Assembly (NCBI RefSeq): GCF_002243345.2
Contig: NZ_CP022655.2
Span: forward strand, 4,768,001 to 4,832,000
Direction of reading: 5' to 3'
DNA length: 64,000 bases
Source: Paenibacillus sp. RUD330
GTDB lineage: Bacteria > Bacillota > Bacilli > Paenibacillales > Paenibacillaceae
This document shows positions 1-7,946 of the stretch, one piece after another. Made by a program: the position numbers and the translations under genes. Each line of letters opens with the position of its first letter. Position 1 is the first letter of the stretch. A model generated the notes under the pieces. It searched no databases and had not been told where the DNA came from. It worked only from the letters and a program-made list of their open reading frames with translations.

Positions 1-972
1 GACGCCCTTGCCGGTGGCGGAATCGTACGGCTTGCCGATGCCGGACATCAGCATCAGACGCACATTGTTGAACACATAGCTCGTGACGACGACGATGTCC
101 GCCGGCTGCTCGATCTCCTCGCCGGTCGTGACGTCCGTATAGAGCACTCCTGTCGCCTTGCCCCCGGTATGTAGGATTCGGCGGACGTTGGAATGGGTCC
201 GGATTTCGAATTTCCCCGTCTTTTTGGCGACCGGAATGACGGTCACGACAGGATCAGCCTTGGCTCCGTACTCGCAGCCGAACCGCTCGCAATACCCGCA
301 ATACTGGCAAGCCGCGCGCGACACTCCGTCCGGATTCGTATAGTTTTCCGACAGATTGGCGGAAGGCTGCATATAGGGATTCAGGTTCAGCTTCTTGGCC
401 GCTTCGATGAATTTCTGCATGGCGGGAGTCTTCTTCATCGGTGGCGTCGGATAAGGATTCGACCGCTTGCCTCCAAGCGGATTCTCCTCGCCGGACAGCC
501 CGATCAGTTTCTCGAACTTGTCGTAGTAAGGCTCCAGTTCGTCGTACGTGATGCCCCAATCCTGCAGCGTCATGCCGTCCGGAATTTTCGCCTTGCCGTA
601 GCGCTCGATCGTCTTCGTCCGGATCTGGAAGTCATAGGGCAGAAAGCGGAACGTCTGTCCGTTCCAGTGCACGCCGGAGCCGCCCAGCCCGTCCCCGAGC
701 AGGAACGAGCCGTACTGCCGCATCGGCAGCGCCCTTACCTGCTCCTTGCTGCGGAAGGTGATCGTTTCCTTGGACAGATCCTGCATCAAATCGTACCGCA
801 CGCCGTAGCGAAGCTCGTCATGCACCATGAAGTAGTCTTCGGTTTTGCGCTCTCTTCCGCGCTCCAGCCCGACGACGCCCAGACCCTGCTTGGTCAGCTC
901 GGAGGCGATGATGCCGCCTGCCCAGCCGACTCCGACGATGACGACATCGGTTTTCGGTAATTTCCTTGCCAT
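1..972 (-). CDS. GMC oxidoreductase, gluconate 2-dehydrogenase flavoprotein-like (3' end outside window)
   Basis: This is the N-terminal 324 codons of an FAD-dependent GMC-family dehydrogenase, open to the window edge. The protein starts MARKLPKTDVVIVGVGWAGG, where GVGWAGG is the Rossmann dinucleotide-binding loop, followed by SELTKQGLGVVGLERG, the strand ending in the acidic residue that contacts the FAD ribose. Enzymes of this class oxidise gluconate or other sugars and sugar acids at the membrane and pass electrons to a cytochrome or quinone. The gene follows the subunit 3 gene (991-1776) by 18 bp on the same strand, the usual pairing for gluconate 2-dehydrogenase gamma and alpha subunits. 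The C-terminal catalytic His/Asn region lies outside the window, so the substrate cannot be judged. Confidence 0.85.
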   Translation of the reverse strand, partial: MARKLPKTDVVIVGVGWAGGIIASELTKQGLGVVGLERGRERKTEDYFMVHDELRYGVRYDLMQDLSKETITFRSKEQVRALPMRQYGSFLLGDGLGGSGVHWNGQTFRFLPYDFQIRTKTIERYGKAKIPDGMTLQDWGITYDELEPYYDKFEKLIGLSGEENPLGGKRSNPYPTPPMKKTPAMQKFIEAAKKLNLNPYMQPSANLSENYTNPDGVSRAACQYCGYCERFGCEYGAKADPVVTVIPVAKKTGKFEIRTHSNVRRILHTGGKATGVLYTDVTTGEEIEQPADIVVVTSYVFNNVRLMLMSGIGKPYDSATGKGV

Positions 973-990
973 ACTGACAGCTCCTTCCGG

Positions 991-1776
991 CTAATGGGTC
1001 GCCATATGCTCCTGCAGGCTTTGCGGAGCGATCTTCGTGAAATCCTTCTCGATGATGCTGGTGTAGCTCATCTGGTTGCCCGGGTAGTTCCTCATCTTCC
1101 AGCCGGCCATGTCGGCGTTGCCGCCGTACAGCGGATCGCTGTAGGCGCCCTCGATCGTGTTCGCGCGCAGCATATTGAAGAAGCCGCTGGCCGAGATCGT
1201 GGTCAGCTTCACCTCGTCGGCCTGGAACGCGGCCAGCACCTCGTCCTGCTGCGCAGGATCGAGCGAGGCGAAGCCCTTCTGGTATTTCGTCTGGCTGTAA
1301 TTGTCCATCTCCTGCAGCCCGATGAGATACATGTCCCGCCGGAACAGCCTGCCCTGGTAGCCCTGGACCTTTTCGCCCGCATAGAATGGCGGGGACATGT
1401 AGTCGCGGGAGTTGAAGCCGTAATCCCCTGCGAGCTGGTGATCGATGAAGAAGGCGGAGCCCAGCGAAGCGGCCCCGGGCCCATGGTCGTCCTCGGGATA
1501 GATCCGCTCCATGGCGGCCTGCACGATCGCGAACTGGGACTGGGTGAAGAACATGAGCGCGCGGTTGAAGTTGCCGGGAACCTTGGCGGCGGTTCCTTCC
1601 CCTTCCTTGCCCGTGTTCGCCTCTGCCTTCGGCTTGCGGTTAATGAGGGCGCCTACGGCTCCCCCGACGACAAGTCCTCCAAGCGCATACCCGGAACGAA
1701 TGAGAAACCGCCTTCTTGACGGCTCCTGTACGGGATCCTTCCGGTCCGCGCCGGAGCCTTGCTGGTCTGTGTCCAT
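991..1776 (-). CDS. Gluconate 2-dehydrogenase subunit 3 family protein with Tat signal
   Basis: A 261-residue protein whose N-terminus carries a twin-arginine signal (RRRFLIRSGYALGG, residues about 22-35) followed by a hydrophobic, glycine-rich helix, so it is probably exported folded by Tat and stays membrane-linked. The body matches the small gamma subunit family of gluconate 2-dehydrogenase: a region around FFTQSQFAIVQAAMERIYPEDDHGPGA, then a conserved stretch with FIDHQLAGDYG. This subunit is thought to help assemble and export the flavoprotein, which is encoded immediately downstream. The order gamma then GMC subunit is typical in Bacillales. No cytochrome c subunit gene is visible here; it could lie beyond position 1. 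Confidence 0.85.
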   Translation of the reverse strand: MDTDQQGSGADRKDPVQEPSRRRFLIRSGYALGGLVVGGAVGALINRKPKAEANTGKEGEGTAAKVPGNFNRALMFFTQSQFAIVQAAMERIYPEDDHGPGAASLGSAFFIDHQLAGDYGFNSRDYMSPPFYAGEKVQGYQGRLFRRDMYLIGLQEMDNYSQTKYQKGFASLDPAQQDEVLAAFQADEVKLTTISASGFFNMLRANTIEGAYSDPLYGGNADMAGWKMRNYPGNQMSYTSIIEKDFTKIAPQSLQEHMATH

Positions 1777-1906
1777 GCGGATAGATTCCTCCCTGATTGC
1801 AAGATGGTAATGCCCGTATTATTTTCCAAGAAGAAAGCATTATACATTTGGATTCGAAAGGATAACCTATGTGCGCTTGTCAATATGCGGATGGAGGTTG
1901 CACCTG

Positions 1907-2953
1907 ATGAAAAAAGCGATACGGTTTGCGGCCGCCGGCGTGCTCGTCGGCAGCATGGCGGCGCTTGGCGCATGCGCGGGCCCGGCCAAAGAAAATGGGA
2001 ATCAGATGCATGGAGCCGGTCATTCGGCCGTGCGGGGTTTGGAGAGAGCGGGCAAGGATACGGTTAGAGGAGTCGAGATCGCAGGCCGCGACGCGGCCCA
2101 TTCGGCCCGCAGCGGCACGCGCGCGCTGGAGCGCACGGGAGAGCGGATAACCGGCTACGGCATGGGCGCAGACGGCCACCATCCATACGGAGCTTCCGGG
2201 TACGGAATGGCGGACGGCACGACGGAAATTCCAAGCATCGACCGGAACAAAAAAACGACGACTTACGAGCATGCCGGAACGACGCATGGACTCGGCACGT
2301 CGACCTACAGCCTCATCGGCAGCTCCGGCCTGCACAGCGGCGGCTTCTCGTCTCATCTGCAGTCTCGCCTCAAGGCCGACGGCATCGAAGGCGTGAAGGT
2401 ATTCGTGTTCGACGACCACCTCATTCTCGCTTCCTCGAAGCGCGGCATGACGTCCGCAAGCTACGATCCGATGCAGAGGAAGCTGCTGAGCGGAACGGCA
2501 GGCTTCAGCGGCCACGGAGCCGAGAACACGAAGTCCGAGGGCACTTACGGCGCCAAAAGCGTCGATTCCAGCAGCCTGGAGCAGGCCAAGGCCAAGCTCA
2601 AGGAATACCTCGGCGACCAAGTCGACGTGGACAGCATTGAAAGCTCCCAGGCGATCGAGCTGATCGACAAGCTCCGCAGCCTGCTCGACCAGAACGGCGC
2701 TGCCGGAGGCGCTGCGGGAGGCACTGCGGGAGACACTGCGGGAGGTACCGCGGGAGACACGGCTGGAGGTGCCGCGGGAGACGCTGCGGCAGGAACGGGA
2801 GAAGGCGCAGCCGGGGAAACGGTGCAGCCGGCTCCCGAGGGAACGCCGGCAAGCGACAAGGCCGGCTCCGGCGCTGTTTCCAACAAGGATGCGGCCAAGG
2901 CCGGCGATCTACTCGCCGAGCTGCTGAAGATGGTCGGACAGCAGCAGCGCTGA
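1907..2953 (+). CDS. Secreted lipoprotein, YhcN/YlaJ-like with Gly/Ala/Thr-rich tail
   Basis: A 348-residue lipoprotein. I place the start at ATG 1907 (MKKAIRFAAAG) because GGAGGT lies 8 bases upstream; an upstream in-frame GTG at 1871 has no such site. The signal peptide ends in a lipobox (LGACAG). Next come a segment rich in GRDAAHSARSGTRAL, and a region with SRLKADGIEGVKVFVFDDHLILAS that resembles the YhcN/YlaJ sporulation lipoprotein fold by eye only. The C-terminal third contains near-perfect six-residue repeats (GGTAGD, GGAAGD) encoded by about 18-bp DNA repeats at roughly 2698-2795, a likely spacer or cell-wall linker. A spore or cell-envelope role is inference. It has its own transcription unit, ending at the 2979-3016 hairpin. 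Confidence 0.65.
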   Translation: MKKAIRFAAAGVLVGSMAALGACAGPAKENGNQMHGAGHSAVRGLERAGKDTVRGVEIAGRDAAHSARSGTRALERTGERITGYGMGADGHHPYGASGYGMADGTTEIPSIDRNKKTTTYEHAGTTHGLGTSTYSLIGSSGLHSGGFSSHLQSRLKADGIEGVKVFVFDDHLILASSKRGMTSASYDPMQRKLLSGTAGFSGHGAENTKSEGTYGAKSVDSSSLEQAKAKLKEYLGDQVDVDSIESSQAIELIDKLRSLLDQNGAAGGAAGGTAGDTAGGTAGDTAGGAAGDAAAGTGEGAAGETVQPAPEGTPASDKAGSGAVSNKDAAKAGDLLAELLKMVGQQQR

Positions 2954-2978
2954 TCGGCATTGCTGCTCATGCAAAAAA

Positions 2979-3016
2979 AGAAAGGCAGCCGGGACCTTCG
3001 TCCGAGGCTGCCTTTC
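2979..3016. terminator. Bidirectional terminator between convergent genes
   Basis: An 11-bp stem (GAAAGGCAGCC paired with GGCTGCCTTTC) has A-runs before it and T-rich sequence after it. It serves the lipoprotein gene on the plus strand and the MerR gene on the minus strand. Confidence 0.8.
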
Positions 3017-3018
3017 CT

Positions 3019-3777
3019 TTATTCCATTTCATTCCCTCCGGCTTCCGCTTCCCCGGCTCGATCCGCATACACAGCCATCGCGTTGCGCATGAAGACAGCC
3101 AGACCATCGCCGAACTTGTCGATGTTGGCTGTGAACCGCGCATCGTCGACGTACATCCGGCCGAGTCCCCGGAGCATCTCCGGCGTGTACGAGCCGAACG
3201 TCTGCAGCATGCGGCACCACTCCCCGATCGCCTCCTGCGCCGGGGCCGAATCAGGCTGCAGATGCCGAACATCCGCCAGCCGGCGATAAACGCCGTTGAA
3301 GGCTTCCAGGTCCTGCCCGGTCATGCCCTTCGCTGCCGCCTCCGCTTCGTCCACCTTCCGGTCTCCCCAGCGCTCGCGCACTTCCTTCTCGTAGGGATTG
3401 GACGAAAAATCGAATCCTTCAAACCTTTCCTTGCCGCTCATCTTCATCTCTCCTTCGGCATGCCGCAGCGTCTTGTCGACGGTGCGGATCATGGCATCGA
3501 GCCTCCTCCGCTTCTCCAGCAGCATATCCCGGTGCAGCCGCAGCGCTTCGGCTTCCGAGAAGCCCGGATCCTGGAGGATGGACTTGATCTGCTTCAAAGG
3601 GAATCCGAGCTCGCGAAAAAACAGGATCTGCTGGAGCATGGCGAGATCGCGGTCGGAATACAGACGGTAGCCGGACTCCGTCGCCTCCTCCGGATGAAGC
3701 AGGCCGATCTCGTCGTAATGATGCAGCGTGCGCACGCTGATGCCGGCCAGCTCCGCCGCTTCCTTCACCTTGAGCAT
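3019..3777 (-). CDS. MerR-family transcriptional regulator with TipAS-type drug-binding domain
   Basis: About 252 residues from the chosen start (MLKVKEAAELAGISVRTLHHY). The N-terminal winged helix-turn-helix includes ISVRTLHHYDEIGLLHPEE and SGYRLYSDRDLAMLQQI; then a dimerisation coiled coil (about residues 75-115); then a TipAS-like C-terminal domain with FSSNPYEKEVRERWGD and a region ending near MYVDDARFTANIDKFGDGLAVFMRNAMAVYAD. TipA-type regulators bind antibiotics or other hydrophobic ligands and activate transcription by untwisting a long-spacer promoter. ATG 3777 is preferred over 3816 because AGGGAG lies just upstream, and 3816 would sit inside the promoter. The gene is autoregulated by inference from the operator at 3802-3832; no separate target gene is obvious nearby. 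Confidence 0.88.
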   Translation of the reverse strand: MLKVKEAAELAGISVRTLHHYDEIGLLHPEEATESGYRLYSDRDLAMLQQILFFRELGFPLKQIKSILQDPGFSEAEALRLHRDMLLEKRRRLDAMIRTVDKTLRHAEGEMKMSGKERFEGFDFSSNPYEKEVRERWGDRKVDEAEAAAKGMTGQDLEAFNGVYRRLADVRHLQPDSAPAQEAIGEWCRMLQTFGSYTPEMLRGLGRMYVDDARFTANIDKFGDGLAVFMRNAMAVYADRAGEAEAGGNEME

Positions 3778-3801
3778 GTTCGCGTCTCTCCCTTCTGCCT
3801 C

Positions 3802-3832
3802 AGGATAAGGCCTCACGCTGCGTGAGAGTCAA
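3802..3832 (-). promoter_or_regulatory. MerR-type promoter with 19-bp spacer and operator palindrome
   Basis: Read on the minus strand, a -35 TTGACT (3827-3832) and a -10 TATCCT (3802-3807) are separated by exactly 19 bp. The spacer contains a perfect 7-1-7 palindrome, CTCACGC-T-GCGTGAG (3812-3826). Over-long spacers with a central dyad are the hallmark of MerR-controlled promoters. The start ATG is only 25 bases downstream of the -10, so this is self-regulation of the 3019-3777 gene. Confidence 0.85.
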
Positions 3833-3978
3833 CAGCATCTTCCTATGTTATAGTAAGAAAAAGAATACGCGGGGACAAGCCAGCCCGCTTGGCGCCAGAC
3901 GTTCGGACAAGCCGTTCCGGGCTGGCGTCGGCAGGGCCGCAGGCTCGCCTTTAAGAGTTCCCGGAAAGGCTGTGCGAC

Positions 3979-4488
3979 ATGATGATGGCGTTAGGCGGAA
4001 GGATTCGAAGAATCACGCTGCTCGGCTCCCTGTCCCTGCTGCTGCTGACCGCTGCTTGCGGCAGCGGAGAAGCGGACAAGGCCGCGCAATCCGGCGGAGA
4101 AGGCCATGCCGGGCATGGGGACGGCGAAGTCCACACGGTCAGCGGCGATCTGCAGGAGACGACCGCATCGGCAGAGACGATGCCGAAGTTCCTGGACGGC
4201 CAGCCGGAGCAGGTGCGGCTCGTCTATCAGGCTGCCGGCCAGGCGACCGAGCTGCTGTCGGGCATGCCGTGTTATTGCGGCTGCATGGAAAGCTCCGCCG
4301 GACATAAGAGCAACATGAACTGCTTCGTCCATGAGGTCAAGGAGGACGGCTCCGTCGTCTGGGACGACCACGGCACCCGCTGCGGCGTCTGCCTGCAGAT
4401 CGCGGCCCAGTCCATCGGCATGCTTGCCGAAGGCAAGACTCCCGAACAGATCCGCGAGTCTATCGAAGCGCAGTACAAGGCTTCCTGA
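3979..4488 (+). CDS. PCYCGC-motif lipoprotein
   Basis: A 169-residue lipoprotein. The signal peptide (RRITLLGSLSLLLLTAACGSG) ends in a lipobox with the Cys near residue 27. A His/Gly-rich linker (EGHAGHGDGEVHT) could bind metal. The mature domain has the family signature MPCYCGCMESSAGHKSNMNCFVHEV followed by a second cysteine pair (TRCGVCL). This matches the PCYCGC-motif protein family of Bacillales, whose function is not established; the spaced Cys and His residues suggest copper or other metal handling at the outer membrane face. Three consecutive ATG codons start the frame, so the exact start is uncertain by two residues. It is monocistronic. Confidence 0.85.
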   Translation: MMMALGGRIRRITLLGSLSLLLLTAACGSGEADKAAQSGGEGHAGHGDGEVHTVSGDLQETTASAETMPKFLDGQPEQVRLVYQAAGQATELLSGMPCYCGCMESSAGHKSNMNCFVHEVKEDGSVVWDDHGTRCGVCLQIAAQSIGMLAEGKTPEQIRESIEAQYKAS

Positions 4489-4526
4489 GCCAGGCTGCCG
4501 GATTCATGGCACGATCCGCAAACAAA

Positions 4527-4560
4527 AAGAGGCTGTCCGGACATTCCCGGGCAGCCTCTT
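4527..4560 (-). terminator. Rho-independent terminator of the DUF4309 gene
   Basis: A 14-bp stem (AAGAGGCTGTCCGG with CCGGGCAGCCTCTT, one G-T pair). On the minus strand it is followed by a T-run, so it ends the 4628-5215 gene; it may also stop plus-strand transcripts of the PCYCGC gene. Confidence 0.75.
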
Positions 4561-4627
4561 CTCCATTCGCGCGGCATGAACATGGCCTGTCTTGAACCTT
4601 TCCGCCCATGAAAATGGATGCCGGGCC

Positions 4628-5215
4628 TTATTTCAACGTTTTGGCCTTCAGGTTGATATGCGCGCAGTCGGTTCCGTTGATGTTGTTGAAGATGAAGTCG
4701 AGCTGGTAATCCCCGCGCACGTAGCTGATCTTCTTCTGCTGCGTCTTGCCCGTCTTGAAAATGACGGATGCGTCCGGCGCTCCCCACTGCTGCACGAGCA
4801 GCTTGACCGTTATGCTCCCGATATTCGTCTGGCGCTCCACGTTCGTGCCGAAGTAGCGCATCTCGCGGATTTTGCCCAGCTTGTAGTTGAAGGCGTAGCC
4901 GGGATGTCCCATGTCCGCCGTATACACGTCGAACCCGTCCGAGTCCTTCATCGGCACCATTGGCGCTCCGATCGTCTTGACGACGGTCTGGCGGGTGGTC
5001 TTTCCGACCGTGAAGGAATTGAAATCAGGGAACTGGCCCTTGAGAGCCGGTTTATAAAAGCTGTTCAGCTTGGCAGCGGCCTGGTCATGCGCCGATACGG
5101 CAGCGGTGGAAGCAGCCGCATGGGCGGATGAGAAGGGCAGAGCGGATCCGGCGCTGGCCAGAACCCCGGCGGCGAGAACGGCGAAGGCGGTTTTTTTCGT
5201 CCATTGCATGTTCAT
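4628..5215 (-). CDS. Secreted DUF4309 (YjgB-like) protein
   Basis: A 195-residue protein with a cleavable Sec signal peptide (KKTAFAVLAAGVLASAGSALPFSSAHAAA, about residues 7-35). The mature part has the features of the DUF4309/YjgB family: FTVGKTTRQTVVKTIGAP, then a beta-rich region with YAFNYKLGKIREMRYFG and a C-terminal YQLDFIFNN. Biochemical function is unknown in the family. The start is well supported: AGGAGG lies 8 bases upstream of ATG 5215. A 14-bp palindrome (GGGTATGGATACCC, 5239-5252) lies in the 5' leader and could be an operator. No operon partner is seen. Confidence 0.8.
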   Translation of the reverse strand: MNMQWTKKTAFAVLAAGVLASAGSALPFSSAHAAASTAAVSAHDQAAAKLNSFYKPALKGQFPDFNSFTVGKTTRQTVVKTIGAPMVPMKDSDGFDVYTADMGHPGYAFNYKLGKIREMRYFGTNVERQTNIGSITVKLLVQQWGAPDASVIFKTGKTQQKKISYVRGDYQLDFIFNNINGTDCAHINLKAKTLK

Positions 5216-5395
5216 GATGAAGACCTCCTGTAGATTGGGGTATGGATACCCTTACCCATTTTAGAGATAAACTATTTACCTCGTAATGGATTCATATGTA
5301 CCCGACGTCCTCGCCCGCCGATATGTTGCGCGGAATCTCACGTTAGGCGGACAGGCAATTTATCCCTCGAATCCTGAATAATCGGCTTGCCCGAC

Positions 5396-5431
5396 AAAAA
5401 AAGCCCGGCAGGCTGCCGAGCAGCCTGCCGG
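5396..5431 (-). terminator. Rho-independent terminator of the GH8 gene
   Basis: A perfect 11-bp stem (CCGGCAGGCTG, then CAGCCTGCCGG, 5-base loop) runs into seven T on the minus strand, 40 bases after the GH8 stop codon. Confidence 0.9.
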
Positions 5432-5471
5432 ACTCTATCCATTCCTTTTCTTCCCGCTCATGAAGCCTCGC

Positions 5472-6716
5472 TCAGTACGTCCACCAGTTGCCCGACATGA
5501 CGATCATGGAGAACAGCTTGATGCTGTCTTCATAGTAGCCTTCGGCCGAGCTGCCCGCCGTCTTGGTCCAGACCGAGTTCAGCCAGGCCTGATTGGAGGA
5601 GTCGGTCATGGCGCTCACGCCGAACGGGGCGTAGAACGCGCCGCTGTTGTAGCTTCCGGCAACTCCGCCCGTCAGCGTGTATCCATCCTTGATGGAGGAT
5701 GGATTGCTCGACGTCTTCGACTTGATCCAGCTGTTCATTTTCTTGAGCTGGCTCAGCGCCCGGCTGTCGCCGCTCAGAAGATAGTCGGTCGCGATCCGCC
5801 ATGGCGTCCGGCAGGAGTTGTAGTTGTAATTGCCGTCCTGGTCGCTCTCCAGGAAGTTCGCCGGAGCCGGCTTGTAGGTGCCGCCGGAGTAGACGACAAA
5901 GTCGGGCAGCAAGCCCGTCGTGGAGCTGTTGTTCGCGAAAATCGCATTGATGATGGAATAAGTCTGGTCCGCCACCTGATCCCAGCGGGTATCGCCCGTC
6001 GCGGCCTTGAACGCCTTGAGATGGTTCAGCATGAAGTCGGAAGGGCGCGTCGCCGTCGCCTCCGTGCCGCTCGTCGCCCAGTCGCCGAGGCGCAGCGTCC
6101 AGCGGGACTGGTTCACGTCGCTCTGCATGATCGCATTGATGACCGACTTGGCCGCGGAGAGATAGTTGATCGTGCCCGAGCTGCCCCACTGGCGGTCGGC
6201 CAGCAGCAGCGAGTAGGCGATGTCCATGTCTCCGTCCGTGGCGGAATCCGGGCCTTCGACGTTCTGGAAGCTGCTGTTCTGCTTCCATGCCATGAGCGCG
6301 GAATTGTTCACGCTCGGATGGGCTTTGTAATAGGCGTACAGGCCGTCAAAATACGTTTTGGCGCCGCTGTCCGCTCCCGCCATGAGCACCGTCAGGAGCA
6401 TGCCGTAGCCATGGGCCTCGGATACCGTTTCCCCGGCATCGTTGTATTTCACGTAATACTTGCCGCTGCCCGCCGTCTTCAGGTAATTGCTCTTCCAGGC
6501 GCTCCACTTGCTCTGGACGGAGCTGTCCATGGCGCTCTGCGTGACGTTGCTCGGCTTGATGGTGCCCGCCGTATAGGCGGCATGCTGCGGGAACGGCCGG
6601 CTTTCCCCGGCGCCGAAGGCGATTCCTGCCGGCAGCATGACGACGCACAGCCCCATGGAGATAAGCGCTTTCATTTTCGGTTGGAACTTTCCTTTTGCCA
6701 TCCCTTTGATTCCCAT
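5472..6716 (-). CDS. Secreted glycoside hydrolase family 8 (endoglucanase/chitosanase type)
   Basis: About 414 residues from ATG 6716, which has GAGGAGGA 8 bases upstream; the longer frame to 6734 would overlap that site. A signal peptide (MKALISMGLCVVMLPAGIAFGAG) precedes the catalytic domain. GH8 features are clear: SEAHGYGMLL with Glu100 as the expected proton donor; the family signature ATDGDMDIAYSLLLA with the catalytic and substrate-binding Asp residues; a second conserved run CRTPWRIATDYLLSGD; and aromatic residues for an (alpha/alpha)6 barrel. Members cleave beta-1,4 links in cellulose, lichenan, xylan or chitosan, and sequence alone does not settle which. It lies last in a minus-strand run behind a LacI regulator and a sugar ABC importer, which suggests outside hydrolysis followed by oligosaccharide uptake. 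Confidence 0.92.
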   Translation of the reverse strand: MGIKGMAKGKFQPKMKALISMGLCVVMLPAGIAFGAGESRPFPQHAAYTAGTIKPSNVTQSAMDSSVQSKWSAWKSNYLKTAGSGKYYVKYNDAGETVSEAHGYGMLLTVLMAGADSGAKTYFDGLYAYYKAHPSVNNSALMAWKQNSSFQNVEGPDSATDGDMDIAYSLLLADRQWGSSGTINYLSAAKSVINAIMQSDVNQSRWTLRLGDWATSGTEATATRPSDFMLNHLKAFKAATGDTRWDQVADQTYSIINAIFANNSSTTGLLPDFVVYSGGTYKPAPANFLESDQDGNYNYNSCRTPWRIATDYLLSGDSRALSQLKKMNSWIKSKTSSNPSSIKDGYTLTGGVAGSYNSGAFYAPFGVSAMTDSSNQAWLNSVWTKTAGSSAEGYYEDSIKLFSMIVMSGNWWTY

Positions 6717-6894
6717 TACATGATTCCTCCTCATTCATTTTGTCTTGTCAGCGGTCGACCTCGGTTCCGTGGCGAACTGCCTCTGCGATGCCCGTTTGCC
6801 TGCCTCACCTCCTTCAAAAGGGTCCGGCATGGACAGCCCCGGCGCCTGCATGGAAAATGCAGGATCGCCGGAATGCCTCCAGGCCCAATCATGT

Positions 6895-7887
6895 CTATCC
6901 GCCGGTCGGCGGCGACGTCGATTCGCGCACGACCAGCTCCGGCTTCAGCTCGAGCTGCTCCGCTCGTCCGCCTCCGAGCGAAGCGAGCAGCAGCTCCACC
7001 GCGCGCCGCCCGATCTCCTCCGCCGGCTGCCGCACCGTCGTCAGCTTCGGCCGGAACTGCGAGGCGATGATCTGGTCGTCGAAGCCGACGACCGACACAT
7101 CCTGCGGAATGCGGATGCCCGCCGTCTTGAAGGCATCCATCATGCCCAGAGCGGTATAGTCGTCCGCGGCGAACACCGCTGTCGGCAGTCTTCCCGCCGA
7201 GATCCATCTGTCGGCCGCTTCCAGCCCCGACGAGATCTGGAACTGGCCCGGCTCGACCGAGAACGGCTCCAAGCCCGCCTCGAGCATCGCCTGCCTGAAT
7301 CCCCTCTCCCGCTCGCGGCTGCTGAGGAACAGCTCCGGGCCGGCGATATGGGCGATCTCCCGATGCCCGAGCCCGATGAGATGGTTCGTCGCCATCAGCG
7401 CCCCGGCGTAGTTGTCCACGACGATGGCCGGCACGGCCGGAGCCGGATGCTGATGATCGACCATCACATAGGGGATGCCCCGCTTCTCCAGCTCCTTGCG
7501 ATCCTCCTCCTCCCTCATCGGGGAGAGAAGAATGACGCCGTCAACATGCTCTTCCTGGAACAGCAGCGGAGAGCCGGCCGGCTCCTTGTCCGTCGAGACG
7601 GACAAGGTGAGGAAGTAGCCGCGTTCGGCAAGCCTCTCGCTGATGACCTTCACGACGGCGTCGAAGAAGGAATCGTCCAGCGTCGAGAGCTTCATTCCGA
7701 TCAGGCTCGTTTTGCCTTTGGCCAGGCTGCGCGCGGCCGCCTTGGGCCGGTAGTCCAGCTCCCGCATGACCTGCAGCACCTTCTCCCGGTTTTTCTCCCG
7801 CACGGAAGGATCATGGTTGAGGACGCGGGAGACGGTGACGACCGAGAGTCCGGATTTTTTGGCGACATCGTAAATGCTTGCTTTCAT
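6895..7887 (-). CDS. LacI-family transcriptional regulator
   Basis: A 330-residue repressor. The N-terminal LacI helix-turn-helix and hinge are unmistakable (MKASIYDVAKKSGLSVVTVS, then RVLNHDPSVREKNREKVLQ and LDYRPKAAARSLAKGKTSLIG), followed by a periplasmic-binding-protein-like sugar sensor ending LTTVRQPAEEIGRRAVELLL. It is encoded after the binding protein of the 7947-11304 ABC operon and before the GH8 gene. The two CG-centred palindromes upstream of that operon (11323-11346 and 11417-11434) are good candidates for its operators. The natural inducer is probably a beta-glucan oligosaccharide; that is inference from neighbours. Confidence 0.93.
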   Translation of the reverse strand: MKASIYDVAKKSGLSVVTVSRVLNHDPSVREKNREKVLQVMRELDYRPKAAARSLAKGKTSLIGMKLSTLDDSFFDAVVKVISERLAERGYFLTLSVSTDKEPAGSPLLFQEEHVDGVILLSPMREEEDRKELEKRGIPYVMVDHQHPAPAVPAIVVDNYAGALMATNHLIGLGHREIAHIAGPELFLSSRERERGFRQAMLEAGLEPFSVEPGQFQISSGLEAADRWISAGRLPTAVFAADDYTALGMMDAFKTAGIRIPQDVSVVGFDDQIIASQFRPKLTTVRQPAEEIGRRAVELLLASLGGGRAEQLELKPELVVRESTSPPTGG

Positions 7888-7946
7888 GATTGCTTCTGGC
7901 TCCTTGCGGCGTAGGATGGCCTGCAGGCTGGCGGACCCGGCCCGGC

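Noticed and set aside
5239-5252. Palindrome GGGTATGGATACCC in the leader of the DUF4309 gene
   Set aside because: Too short, and without a candidate regulator, to call an operator; mentioned only with that gene.
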